Numbered from the stretch's first letter, positions 1-6,185 are shown. The stretch is DNA of 6,590 nucleotides from Luminiphilus sp. (GCA_024638905.1 JAHEJH010000114.1:1-6590); one strand, 5' to 3'. The notes: generated by a model not told the origin, from the letters alone. A program made the numbers and translations.

Positions 1-2
1 TC

Positions 3-791
3 CCACTCGCTGTCGGAACGGGCATCGAGCAACTGGGTTGGCGGCAAACCGTGCTGCTGACAGGCGTCGGGGTTGGCTCGGTGATGCTGGGCAGCGTCTG
101 GTTGCTGCTGCGCGATGGAAGGCGCGTGATGCCAGCCTCGGCATCCCCCGAACCCTCATCGGGTCTGGGGGAGCGCGTCATCCCGCTCCTCCTGACGCGC
201 CGCTTCGCTGCGATTGTCTTTGCCACGGGCAGCCTATGGTTCGTTATCATCGCGCTGACCCAGCATCAGTCTATTCACCTGGCCAGAGACGTCGGACTCG
301 CAAGATCCTCTCTGCCATCTGTCTTTAGTCTGTTTTTTGGCTGCTCGGTGGTGGGTAAATTCTGCTTTGGCCTGCTGTCTGACCGCTTCGATCTGCATCG
401 AGTCATGGCGACTGCAATTCTGATGCTGGCGATCGCATTGATTGCGCTCAGCCAGATGACGCCAGACGCAACCATGTTGCTTTACGGCTACGCCGTGCTC
501 GCCGGGCTGGGGTTCAGCGGCGCTTTTACCTGCATCCAGATTTTGATCGCAGCGCAGTACAGCGGGCCCCTGTATGGGCGCATTCTGGCGACAATCGTCT
601 TGATCGACACGCTGTGCGGCGCACTCGGCACGCAGACGATTGCCCGTATCAGGGAGTGGCAGGGTGACTACACTTTTGCCTTTATCGGCATGGCGGTGCT
701 CGCCACGTTAAGCGCATTAATGGTGCTCAGCCTGACGGGCGTGACGGCGGGGTCAGATTCTCCCGCGCAAGCTACAGATGCACATTCCTGA
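3..791 (+). CDS. MFS transporter, C-terminal part (5' end outside window)
   Basis: This is the C-terminal part of a major facilitator superfamily permease of the inner membrane. The frame stays open to the left edge, so the start is outside the window; 262 residues are visible. The visible part begins with G-W-R just before a hydrophobic helix, as at MFS helix 6. A polar loop follows, then about six hydrophobic segments that fit helices 7-12. A motif-A-like loop, GLLSDRFDLHR, lies between helices 8 and 9, and GRILATIVLIDTLCGALG in helix 11 resembles oxalate/formate- or monocarboxylate-type MFS carriers. The substrate cannot be read from this half. An internal ATG near position 38 opens only another frame, and the in-frame GTG at 51 falls inside a helix, so neither is taken as the true start. 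The gene converges on the thioesterase, with 3 bp between the stops. The family call is firm; the subfamily is tentative. Confidence 0.85.
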   Translation, partial: PLAVGTGIEQLGWRQTVLLTGVGVGSVMLGSVWLLLRDGRRVMPASASPEPSSGLGERVIPLLLTRRFAAIVFATGSLWFVIIALTQHQSIHLARDVGLARSSLPSVFSLFFGCSVVGKFCFGLLSDRFDLHRVMATAILMLAIALIALSQMTPDATMLLYGYAVLAGLGFSGAFTCIQILIAAQYSGPLYGRILATIVLIDTLCGALGTQTIARIREWQGDYTFAFIGMAVLATLSALMVLSLTGVTAGSDSPAQATDAHS

Positions 792-802
792 GCCTCAGGA
801 AT
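784..802. repeat. Perfect inverted repeat spanning two convergent stop codons
   Basis: ATTCCTGAG and CTCAGGAAT form perfect 9-bp arms around a single central C. The repeat contains the TGA of the MFS gene (789-791) and the TGA of the thioesterase on the other strand (795-797). A transcript from either strand could fold an 8-bp stem with a 3-nt loop here. Neither side has a T-run, so it is not a canonical intrinsic terminator. It may still stabilise 3' ends or slow polymerase between the converging genes. Confidence 0.5.
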
Positions 803-1352
803 CCCTCATAGACAAGACACACCGCTCCTCTGAGAGCAGATCGGCAACGGCATAATGATCCGTGAAGGACGACTTGTAATCAGTCATAAACGCCACGCCC
901 TCGTCCCGAATCCGCCGTCGTTGTAACGCGCTACAAAAACGTCTGACATCTTCCTCACTCTCAAGGATCAGAGGCGGTACTTCCGCAGTAGAGCCGTCCG
1001 AATCCTTTGCGACCATCGTGAAGTAGCAGGTATTGGTGTGCTTGCTAACCCCATCCTGTAAATTCTCGGCGACCACTTTGATCCCTACGACGAGCGATTT
1101 TGTGCCAACGTAATTGACCGACCCCATCAGCGATACCACCTCGCCCACTTCGACAGGACGCAAAAACTGCACGTTATCGACTGAAACCGTGACGCAGTAA
1201 TTGCCTGCATGCTTACTGGCACAGACGTAAGCCAATTTGTCCATCAACGACATCAGCGTGCCGCCGTGCACTTTGCCACCAAAGTTGGCGTAACTCGGCA
1301 CCATCAGCTCGGTGATCACGCTTCGCGAATACGCAACGGGATGCCCTTTCAT
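795..1352 (-). CDS. Acyl-CoA thioesterase, hot-dog fold
   Basis: The product is a cytoplasmic acyl-CoA hydrolase that releases free fatty acid and CoA. Its 185 residues include a YciA/ACOT-type hot-dog domain. The helix segment A-N-F-G-G-K-V-H-G-G-T-L-M-S-L-M-D (residues 22-38) carries the usual candidate catalytic Asn (N23) and Asp (D38) and the GG turn before the long helix. The later stretch DNVQFLRPVEVGEVV and the strand ending NTCYFTMVA also fit the family. The C-terminal part, VPPL followed by a charged helix with QRRRIRDEG, matches the tail of bacterial acyl-CoA thioesterases, and the last 30 or so residues extend it slightly. The ATG start is supported by GAGGAG at 1360-1365, 7 bp upstream. 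It stands alone on this strand. Chain-length preference cannot be inferred. A link to the P450 fatty-acid route nearby is possible but not adjacent. Confidence 0.88.
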   Translation of the reverse strand: MKGHPVAYSRSVITELMVPSYANFGGKVHGGTLMSLMDKLAYVCASKHAGNYCVTVSVDNVQFLRPVEVGEVVSLMGSVNYVGTKSLVVGIKVVAENLQDGVSKHTNTCYFTMVAKDSDGSTAEVPPLILESEEDVRRFCSALQRRRIRDEGVAFMTDYKSSFTDHYAVADLLSEERCVLSMRDS

Positions 1353-1502
1353 AGCAAAACTCCTCGACTCTGCACCCGTATACGCGCCAGAACACGCTGA
1401 AGATTAGCTCGTCTACTCACCGCTTTCGCCAACAAATCAGCGCCTTCAGGTATACGCCTCGCAGACGCTGACTCCGTAACATCTGAAATCGTCTGGGAGC
1501 TA

Positions 1503-1531
1503 TTGGTCTTCATACCCTATGGGGGTATGCT
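1503..1531 (+). promoter_or_regulatory. Candidate sigma70-type promoter of the metal cassette
   Basis: TTGGTC (1503-1508) and TATGCT (1526-1531) are separated by 17 bp and could be the -35 and -10 boxes. The first palindrome would then fill the spacer and the second would lie just past the start site, a good arrangement for repression. A competing -10 is TAGAAT (1542-1547), which lacks a clear -35 at the right distance. The boxes match consensus only partly, so this is a prediction from layout more than from strength. Confidence 0.4.
1511..1529. promoter_or_regulatory. CsoR-type operator 1
   Basis: CATACCC and GGGTATG form 7-bp inverted arms around TATGG. The A/T-rich ends with inner C- and G-tracts are the pattern known for operators of CsoR/CstR-family repressors. 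It lies directly upstream of a CsoR-family gene, which usually regulates itself. It is less symmetric than operator 2, with three C against five G. Binding by the adjacent regulator is inferred from position and pattern. Confidence 0.7.
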
Positions 1532-1544
1532 GAGATTCGTTTAG

Positions 1545-1563
1545 AATACCCCTATGGGGTATT
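1545..1563. promoter_or_regulatory. CsoR-type operator 2
   Basis: AATACCCC and GGGGTATT form perfect 8-bp inverted arms around TAT. The core ACCCCTATGGGGT closely repeats operator 1. The two centres (1520 and 1554) are 34 bp apart, about three helical turns, so bound tetramers would lie on roughly the same face of the DNA. It sits 26 bp before the regulator's start codon, between the likely start site and the ribosome-binding site. Confidence 0.75.
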
Positions 1564-1589
1564 TCAGCCATCAATCAGGAGATGCGTAA

Positions 1590-1865
1590 ATGAGAGACGA
1601 AACGCAGCGCAAAGCAGACGCCCGCCTTGCGCGCATAGAGGGCCAGATCAGGGCCGTGCGCAAGATGGTGGCCGAAGGTCGCTACTGCATCGACGTGGTC
1701 AGGCAGGTCCAGGCCGCGCGCTCGGCGCTCAGCAGCCTGGAGACACTGATTATTGATGACCACGTTGATACCTGTGTGCAACACGCCCTCGAAGCCGGCG
1801 AGACGGGTGAGCGCAGGGAGAAGGTGACCGAGCTTGTCTCCATCCTGACAGGCAAGAAAAAGTGA
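1590..1865 (+). CDS. csoR: CsoR/FrmR-family metal-sensing repressor, Cu(I)-type ligands
   Basis: This is a small all-helical DNA-binding repressor of the CsoR/RcnR/FrmR family (91 residues, a usual length). The signature R-L-A-R-I-E-G-Q-I-R-A-V (residues 12-23) forms the N-terminal helix, and the basic residues there and around R44 are candidate DNA contacts. C33, H58 and C62 reproduce the spacing (25 and 4) of the Cu(I) ligands Cys36, His61 and Cys65 of Mycobacterium CsoR. Y32 and E81 sit where its second-shell Tyr and Glu lie. FrmR- and CstR-type members lack this full Cys-His-Cys set, so copper is the best guess for the inducer. AGGAG at 1577-1581 supports the start. The gene leads a four-gene operon and has two matching palindromes upstream, so it probably represses the whole set until metal binds. 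The symbol follows family and ligand pattern, not proven orthology. Confidence 0.88.
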   Translation: MRDETQRKADARLARIEGQIRAVRKMVAEGRYCIDVVRQVQAARSALSSLETLIIDDHVDTCVQHALEAGETGERREKVTELVSILTGKKK

Positions 1866-1870
1866 TAGCA

Positions 1871-2509
1871 ATGCGGGCTCTGCTCCTGCTGGCCTTGGGA
1901 TGCCTGACATCCATAGCGTCGCTCGCACGTCCAGTCTCCTATGCGGGCGGCTGGACCGTGATAGGGGAATCAGACCGGCAATCGAGCTCGGCGCTCGTGC
2001 ACTACACGCCATCTCCGACCATGTCCTTAGGACTGAAGACCGAGGTTAATCGCGACTCAGATTTTGCACTCTATAGCGTTCATCCGACTTTTTTGGCCAA
2101 AAGATGGTTTGGTGCGGATTACCAAGGCAATTTGTACTTCCACGGAGGTATCGGAGTTGCCTCCGGGATCAGTGACAACGATGGATCTGATCAGATGGCG
2201 ATCTACGGGGGTGTAATGGCTGACTGGGAGACACGCTCAGTTTTTGTCGGGTATCGAAACCGCTACCTAGAGGCCGGCAACTATGCCAGCCAGTTCATGC
2301 AGGTGTTCCGCGCCGGATTCGCGCCGTATGAGGGCGACAGCGGTGACCTTCACACCTGGCTAATGCTCGAAATAGACCACCGCCCTTCTGATCCCGATTC
2401 GGTAACCGCCACCCCTCTAGTACGTCTTTTTAAGGGCCCACTGCTTGTCGAAGCCGGCTACAACCTCACTGTTAACCAACCGCTATTAAACTTCACATAC
2501 CGCTTTTGA
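1871..2509 (+). CDS. Predicted outer-membrane beta-barrel protein in the CsoR operon
   Basis: I do not recognise a named family. The product (212 residues from the ATG) begins with a typical signal peptide, MRALLLLALG and on to SLA, with likely cleavage before RPVSY near residue 19. The mature part is rich in alternating polar and hydrophobic stretches with many Tyr, Phe, Trp and Gly, for example the stretches at about residues 60-75 and 85-100. It ends N-F-T-Y-R-F, and a terminal Phe is the classical assembly signal of outer-membrane barrels. Its size suits an 8- to 10-strand barrel. An alternative GTG start at 1862 would overlap the regulator's stop and add three residues; the ATG is preferred because it gives a cleaner signal peptide, although neither has a strong Shine-Dalgarno. 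Its place between a metal sensor and a periplasmic metal-binding protein suggests a role in metal passage or binding at the outer membrane, which is inference. Confidence 0.7.
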   Translation: MRALLLLALGCLTSIASLARPVSYAGGWTVIGESDRQSSSALVHYTPSPTMSLGLKTEVNRDSDFALYSVHPTFLAKRWFGADYQGNLYFHGGIGVASGISDNDGSDQMAIYGGVMADWETRSVFVGYRNRYLEAGNYASQFMQVFRAGFAPYEGDSGDLHTWLMLEIDHRPSDPDSVTATPLVRLFKGPLLVEAGYNLTVNQPLLNFTYRF

Positions 2510-2523
2510 GAAGGAGCGTTGCG

Positions 2524-3006
2524 ATGAACTTACTGATAAAAACCATCGTCATAACCACTGCACTCTGCCTCTGCCTTTGTGCCACTGCGCAGGAACACCA
2601 CGACCACGAAAATCATGCGACGCCCGACGTGCATGAGCATCATGATCGCAACCACGATGGGGCTGATTCAGGCCCTGCCACCCATGCTGGACACGGCGCT
2701 AGTGATGGGCCCATCCTGGCCCGCACCCAGGACATAGACTCTGCGTTGGCACAAGGCGGAGAACCCATCGTGGCAGACGTCTTGGGTGTTGTCTGTGACT
2801 TCTGTGCGCTGGCTATGAATAAAATCTTTAGCAAACGAGAGGAAGTCGCCGCGATCTACGTCGACCTCGATACCAAAGCACTCAACTTGGTGCTGGTTCC
2901 CGGCGCTTCCATGAGTGATCAGACGATTGCTGATCTTGCCGTGCAGGCGGGCTACCGAATCGCTGATGTGCGTCGTGGTGACGAGGCACTTGGCACCGCT
3001 ACATGA
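2524..3006 (+). CDS. Periplasmic His-rich HMA-domain (MerP-like) metal-binding protein
   Basis: The 160-residue product starts with a signal peptide (hydrophobic to about residue 19) and an A-T-A site before Q23, so it should be exported to the periplasm. Residues 25-57 carry ten histidines in motifs such as HHDH and HEHH, a likely metal-loading tail. A heavy-metal-associated domain follows (about 82-150). The line V-L-G-V-V-C-D-F-C-A-L-A-M places C91 and C94 where HMA domains and MerP hold Cu(I) or Hg(II), though the usual G-M-T before the first Cys is G-V-V here. The later AVQAGYRIADV matches the end of the HMA fold. The ATG is chosen over an upstream TTG because GAAGGAG (2510-2516) stands 7 bp before it. 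It is 14 bp after the barrel gene, and its stop overlaps the start of the MerT-like gene. Metal identity is inferred. Confidence 0.82.
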   Translation: MNLLIKTIVITTALCLCLCATAQEHHDHENHATPDVHEHHDRNHDGADSGPATHAGHGASDGPILARTQDIDSALAQGGEPIVADVLGVVCDFCALAMNKIFSKREEVAAIYVDLDTKALNLVLVPGASMSDQTIADLAVQAGYRIADVRRGDEALGTAT

Positions 3007-3383
3007 GAGGCGATTGGCGAGACAGCATTGCACCATCACTGGCGCTTTTCGGCAGCACCTCGACGCTCCTGTGCTGCGCACTGCCCGCACTGCTGATTTC
3101 GATCGGCGCCGGCGCAGTGATGGCGGGACTCACCTCAGCAATACCGGGCATTATGTGGCTGTCAGCCCACAAAGACATTCTGTTCGTCCTATCGGGCGGG
3201 ATGATGGCCGCCAGCACCCTGCTGTGGTGGCAACAGCGCCATGCGCCCTGCCCTGTAGACCCGATCAAAGCCGCTGCCTGTGCTCGGCTGCGCCGGCTCA
3301 ATGTCTGGCTGCTGTCAGGTGCCTGGGTGGCGTACCTAACCGGCCTGTTCTTCGCTTACATCTGGGTGCGCGTATTCTATTGA
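3003..3383 (+). CDS. MerT-like three-helix inner-membrane protein with two Cys pairs
   Basis: The product has 126 residues, close to MerT in length, with hydrophobic segments at about 12-33, 35-52 with 58-76, and 101-122. C24-C25 lie in the first helix in L-L-C-C-A-L-P, the position of the vicinal Cys pair of MerT. C83 and C93 lie in the loop before the last helix, like the second MerT pair. In mercury operons MerP passes the ion to the first pair and MerT carries it inward; here the preceding HMA protein would take the MerP role. The start codon overlaps the previous stop as ATGA, which implies translational coupling. The 3' end overlaps the convergent PepSY gene by 7 bp. No MerR or MerA is in the window and the regulator is CsoR-like, so mercury is not the default substrate. 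Overall similarity to MerT is judged by pattern and is not strong enough for a gene name. Confidence 0.72.
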   Translation: MRGDWRDSIAPSLALFGSTSTLLCCALPALLISIGAGAVMAGLTSAIPGIMWLSAHKDILFVLSGGMMAASTLLWWQQRHAPCPVDPIKAAACARLRRLNVWLLSGAWVAYLTGLFFAYIWVRVFY

Positions 3384-4078
3384 GAAGTCCGGCGGACGCG
3401 GGTGTGCAGTGACAACCACAATCCCAACACCGCGGTTGCCAACGCGAGCAATGAGAAGATCCTGAGCAGCCACGTCCCGATCGTATCCCGATCCTCGTAG
3501 CTCATGATGTGCAGCGACCATAAGAAGTCCCACCAGCGCCACGCGTCATGACGCACCACTGTCACGCCACCCGACATGGCATCAACGTAAGCAACGCGAT
3601 CAGGATCCTCTGCTCTCCACAGTCGCCACAGCGGCAGCGGCGCGCCGCGATACTCACTGCCAGGCATATCAGTGTCGACCCACTCAAATTGATCGGGCTT
3701 GATCATCGTCCTGTCAGCGCCCAGTCTCAACGCTTGCTCTCCAGAAAGCGCAGCGATCGGTACGCCCTGCTCATCCAGCCACTGTACTCCGTCATCTGTC
3801 TGCACACCGACTATGAGCTCGCCAGCAAGGCGCTCCTGAATCACGACCTTGCTGGCCGATACCAATCCAGCCTTCAACTGCGACAAGTCAAGCTGAGTCG
3901 GCGGGCTACTCCGCTTGAACTGGTGGCCGCGCACATAATCGATATCAATGAATGCGAAATACAGGCCGCTCAGGGTCCAGAGCAACAGCTGACACGATGT
4001 CACCAGCGCGACAAGACGATGCCATTGCCTCAGCCGGCGCTGCCTTCTCAGCGGATGATTGTTAGCTATCTCAGTCAC
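3377..4078 (-). CDS. PepSY-associated transmembrane protein
   Basis: The 233-residue inner-membrane protein has one helix near the N terminus (about 22-43), a large periplasmic part and a second helix near the C terminus (about 202-224). The opening R-L-R-Q-W-H-R-L-V-A-L and L-L-L-W-T-L-S-G-L-Y-F is the hallmark of PepSY_TM proteins, as is W-S-L-H-I-M-S-Y before the last helix. H20, H190 and H225 are placed at the membrane edges, where related proteins such as PiuB- and FpvG-type reductases are thought to bind heme; that function is inferred. The GTG start is the only candidate, because an in-frame TAA stands 6 bp upstream, and its Shine-Dalgarno is weak. It lies 11 bp behind the DUF429 gene and may depend on it for translation. 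A role in iron or copper reduction would suit the neighbouring metal cassette, but it is transcribed separately. Confidence 0.8.
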   Translation of the reverse strand: MTEIANNHPLRRQRRLRQWHRLVALVTSCQLLLWTLSGLYFAFIDIDYVRGHQFKRSSPPTQLDLSQLKAGLVSASKVVIQERLAGELIVGVQTDDGVQWLDEQGVPIAALSGEQALRLGADRTMIKPDQFEWVDTDMPGSEYRGAPLPLWRLWRAEDPDRVAYVDAMSGGVTVVRHDAWRWWDFLWSLHIMSYEDRDTIGTWLLRIFSLLALATAVLGLWLSLHTRVRRTSQ

Positions 4079-4089
4079 TGCTTATTTCA

Positions 4090-4842
4090 CTAGAACGCGG
4101 TGGGTATTGGATAACAAATGCGCATGGGTAGCCCTACTTCATCAAAGTCCCGCTTGCCCAGCGGCAGACAGCCCCGCCCTGTGGCATCAAGGCGCGCTAC
4201 AGCACCACAGACTAGCGCATCTAACATATCGTCCCTCGCACACTGCGCACGCGGCACTGACGCCATCAAGCTCCGGAGCAGCCGGTCAATGGTTCGAGCC
4301 GGTATATGACGAGCCAAAACACTTCTACGCTCGCAAAACCCAGCCTCGGTCTTCTTATTGTCTTCCATCGGCAGGGCTGCATTAAAGCTTGTGAAACAGA
4401 GTTCCGGATGTGTTTCCAGCCAGTCCAAGCCATCGCTGTTGGGTGAACGCAAGAGCGCCTCGGCCTCCCGGATCTTGGGCAGCAGATAAAACGCCTGCTT
4501 GCTGATGCCCTTGCCACAATGCGCCTTACTCGCGAGATTAAGCTCCTCATAAGACAGGGGTGCCAGCGCCAATCTTGGTGGCACGGGAAACACGCTACTA
4601 CTGCGCTTGCCGAGTAACTGCCTCGCAGCCCGGTCGCAAGCCCGGAATCCGTCCCTGGAGAGTCCTATGGGGATGTCGACACAGACAGTTGCCTGCGGCG
4701 CCAGCATCGGCACGATCGACTCTAGGGTCGGCAGACAATCCAGAGACCAGCCCTCACCGTCCCAGCCAGCGCAAACCCACCCACTCCGACACCCATCGAT
4801 ACCGGCAGCAATCAACGATCGACTGACAGGTGATGAGGTCAC
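4090..4842 (-). CDS. DUF429 family protein (predicted RNase H-like fold)
   Basis: This 250-residue soluble protein matches DUF429. Family marks are A-A-G-I-D-G-C-R-S-G-W (12-22), V-C-V-D-I-P-I-G-L (53-61), the R-A-C-D-R-A-A-R stretch followed by SSSVFPVPPR, H-P-E-L-C-F, and D-D-M-L-D-A-L-V-C (204-212). D16, D56, D204/D205 and D208 sit at the ends of strands or in the last helix, as expected for the acidic cluster of RNase H-like nucleases; nuclease activity is predicted for the family but not established to my knowledge. The GTG start lies directly before the conserved core, and no good Shine-Dalgarno is visible. It is followed after 11 bp by the PepSY gene. The functional link between the two is unknown. 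Confidence 0.85.
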   Translation of the reverse strand: MTSSPVSRSLIAAGIDGCRSGWVCAGWDGEGWSLDCLPTLESIVPMLAPQATVCVDIPIGLSRDGFRACDRAARQLLGKRSSSVFPVPPRLALAPLSYEELNLASKAHCGKGISKQAFYLLPKIREAEALLRSPNSDGLDWLETHPELCFTSFNAALPMEDNKKTEAGFCERRSVLARHIPARTIDRLLRSLMASVPRAQCARDDMLDALVCGAVARLDATGRGCLPLGKRDFDEVGLPMRICYPIPTAF

Positions 4843-4925
4843 AATTGAGGTGTCATACGAGCGACTGAGCGGCTCTGCGAGCCGGTCCTTCAGGCTTTTT
4901 CTTTACTGGGGAAATCTGAACCCGC

Positions 4926-6185
4926 TCAGGAATGAAATCGCGTGACCTTGACCGGCAGCTCGGTAAACCCTCTGATAAAAAGATTGCAGGTACGCTTTGG
5001 CTCACCGACGACCTCTATGGTTTCAAAGCGCTGCAAAGCTTCTTCCCACAGGATGCGCAGTTGCATCTCTGCCAATCGATTGCCCATGCAGCGGTGAATA
5101 CCGGCACCGAAAGAAAGGTGGTTGCGCACACTCGGACGGTCAATCCAAAAGTCATTTGGCCGCTCAATCACCGCATCATCGTAATTGCCCGATACAAACC
5201 AGAGCACCACTTTTTCGCCTTTCGCGATTTTTTGACCATTGAGCTCTACATCACGAGTCGTGGTGCGGCGCATATGGGGTAACGGCGTCTGATAACGAAT
5301 GATCTCAGAGACCATCGACGGTATGAGATCCTGATTCTGCCGCACCTTGGCCATCTCATCCGGGAACTGATTCAGGAACACCACGCCGCCCGACATAGAG
5401 TTACGGGTCGTGTCATTACCCCCCACAATCAAGAGCATGATGTTGCCCATATAGGTCAGCGGGTCATCCACCATGTTTTCGGTATTGGGATCAGCCTGAA
5501 GCATGCGAATGAGGTCAAACGCCTCTTTACCGTCACCTTTGCGTTCGTGCCACAGCTCAGTGAAACGCTGCAGGCACGCGGTGATGTGCTCAATGATGAC
5601 CTCGCGGGTCGACCCTTCACCGGCGGTGATTCGGACGTCGGAGGTAAACATGTCTGACCATTCTGTAAGCTTATTGCGCTCCTCCCATGGAAAATCAAAC
5701 AGCGTGGCCAGCATTTTTGTAGTGAGGTCTCGGCTGACGAGCTTGACCCAGTCGAATGGCTCATTTTCCGGGAGCGAATCCAGCACTTCGATGGTGCGTT
5801 CGCGGATCAGCGTCTCAAACTCCTGAAGATTGCGCGGCGCCACCACGTGATGAACTGCCCGGCGTTGATCATCATGCTCCGGGGGGTCCATCGCAATGAA
5901 CATCCTCAGAATCATGTCCGGTTCGGGATCGATAATCGCGATAGAGGGCTCCGAAGAAAAAGTCTCGGTATCGCGCTCGATTGCGACGATGTCCTCGTAT
6001 CGGGTGACGGACCAGAAAGGGCCCGCGGGACTGTCGGGCTGATAGTGGACTGGGCATTCCTCTCGGAGCCGCGCAAAAAGCTCTTGCCAATAGTCGTACT
6101 GGAACATACGTGGGTCGGAAACATCCAGAGCCTCGAGCGGCATCGCACGATAATCTGGTGTTGAAATACCCGCTGTCATGTTCAT
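4926..6185 (-). CDS. Cytochrome P450, CYP153-like alkane/fatty-acid terminal hydroxylase
   Basis: This soluble class I bacterial P450 of 419 residues is complete. The heme-binding loop is F359-G-A-G-I-H-R-C366-M-G, with C366 the axial thiolate. The K-helix ExxR is E294-I-I-R297. The I-helix oxygen-activation segment is G255-G-N-D-T-T260-R-N-S-M. The stretches L-T-T-K-M-L-A-T-L-F-D-F-P-W (154-167), F-I-A-M-D-P-P-E-H-D (96-105) and S-E-I-I-R-Y-Q-T-P-L agree closely with CYP153 enzymes as I recall them. Those hydroxylate medium-chain alkanes or fatty acids at the terminal carbon. GAAAAGG at 6194-6200 lies 8 bp before the ATG. The [2Fe-2S] ferredoxin gene is 49 bp upstream and is probably co-transcribed as redox partner; no reductase is in the window. 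Membership of CYP153 itself needs an identity value against named members. A related CYP family acting on other hydrophobic chains is the main alternative. Confidence 0.88.
   Translation of the reverse strand: MNMTAGISTPDYRAMPLEALDVSDPRMFQYDYWQELFARLREECPVHYQPDSPAGPFWSVTRYEDIVAIERDTETFSSEPSIAIIDPEPDMILRMFIAMDPPEHDDQRRAVHHVVAPRNLQEFETLIRERTIEVLDSLPENEPFDWVKLVSRDLTTKMLATLFDFPWEERNKLTEWSDMFTSDVRITAGEGSTREVIIEHITACLQRFTELWHERKGDGKEAFDLIRMLQADPNTENMVDDPLTYMGNIMLLIVGGNDTTRNSMSGGVVFLNQFPDEMAKVRQNQDLIPSMVSEIIRYQTPLPHMRRTTTRDVELNGQKIAKGEKVVLWFVSGNYDDAVIERPNDFWIDRPSVRNHLSFGAGIHRCMGNRLAEMQLRILWEEALQRFETIEVVGEPKRTCNLFIRGFTELPVKVTRFHS

Larger units (their letters stand above)
1353..1589. other. Divergent intergenic region, thioesterase / csoR-like
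   Basis: This 237-bp region separates two divergently transcribed genes. The right third holds the twin palindromes, a candidate promoter and the ribosome-binding site AGGAG (1577-1581) of the CsoR-like gene, 8 bp before its ATG. The left end holds the thioesterase ribosome-binding site. Between about 1366 and 1500 I see no convincing -35/-10 pair for the thioesterase, no tRNA-like fold and no open frame with a credible start signal. Confidence 0.6.

Noticed and set aside
1376..1456. GTATAC-containing segments at about 1378 and 1450 in the divergent intergenic region.
   Set aside because: The shared core is only about eight bases and they do not align with promoter spacing; no function supported.
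1575..2012. Long open frame on the minus strand opposite the CsoR-like gene and the barrel's start.
   Set aside because: It has no matching family pattern, runs through the operator-linked regulator gene and is explained as a shadow of that GC-rich coding sequence.
2915..3412. Open frame of 165 codons on the plus strand across the HMA/MerT-like junction.
   Set aside because: Its protein is Arg/His/Pro-rich as typical for out-of-frame reading, and the two genes it crosses have clear domains and start signals.
4870..4903. A 6-bp hairpin (CGGCTC-TGC-GAGCCG) followed by a T-rich stretch on the plus strand.
   Set aside because: The T-run begins about 9 nt after the stem and no plus-strand gene ends here. 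On the minus strand, where the P450 transcript would end, there is no T-run after the stem. Not called a terminator.
4925..4933. CTCAGGAAT repeated at 794-802 and 4925-4933, each at the stop of a minus-strand gene.
   Set aside because: A single shared 9-mer with no further similarity around it; treated as coincidence.
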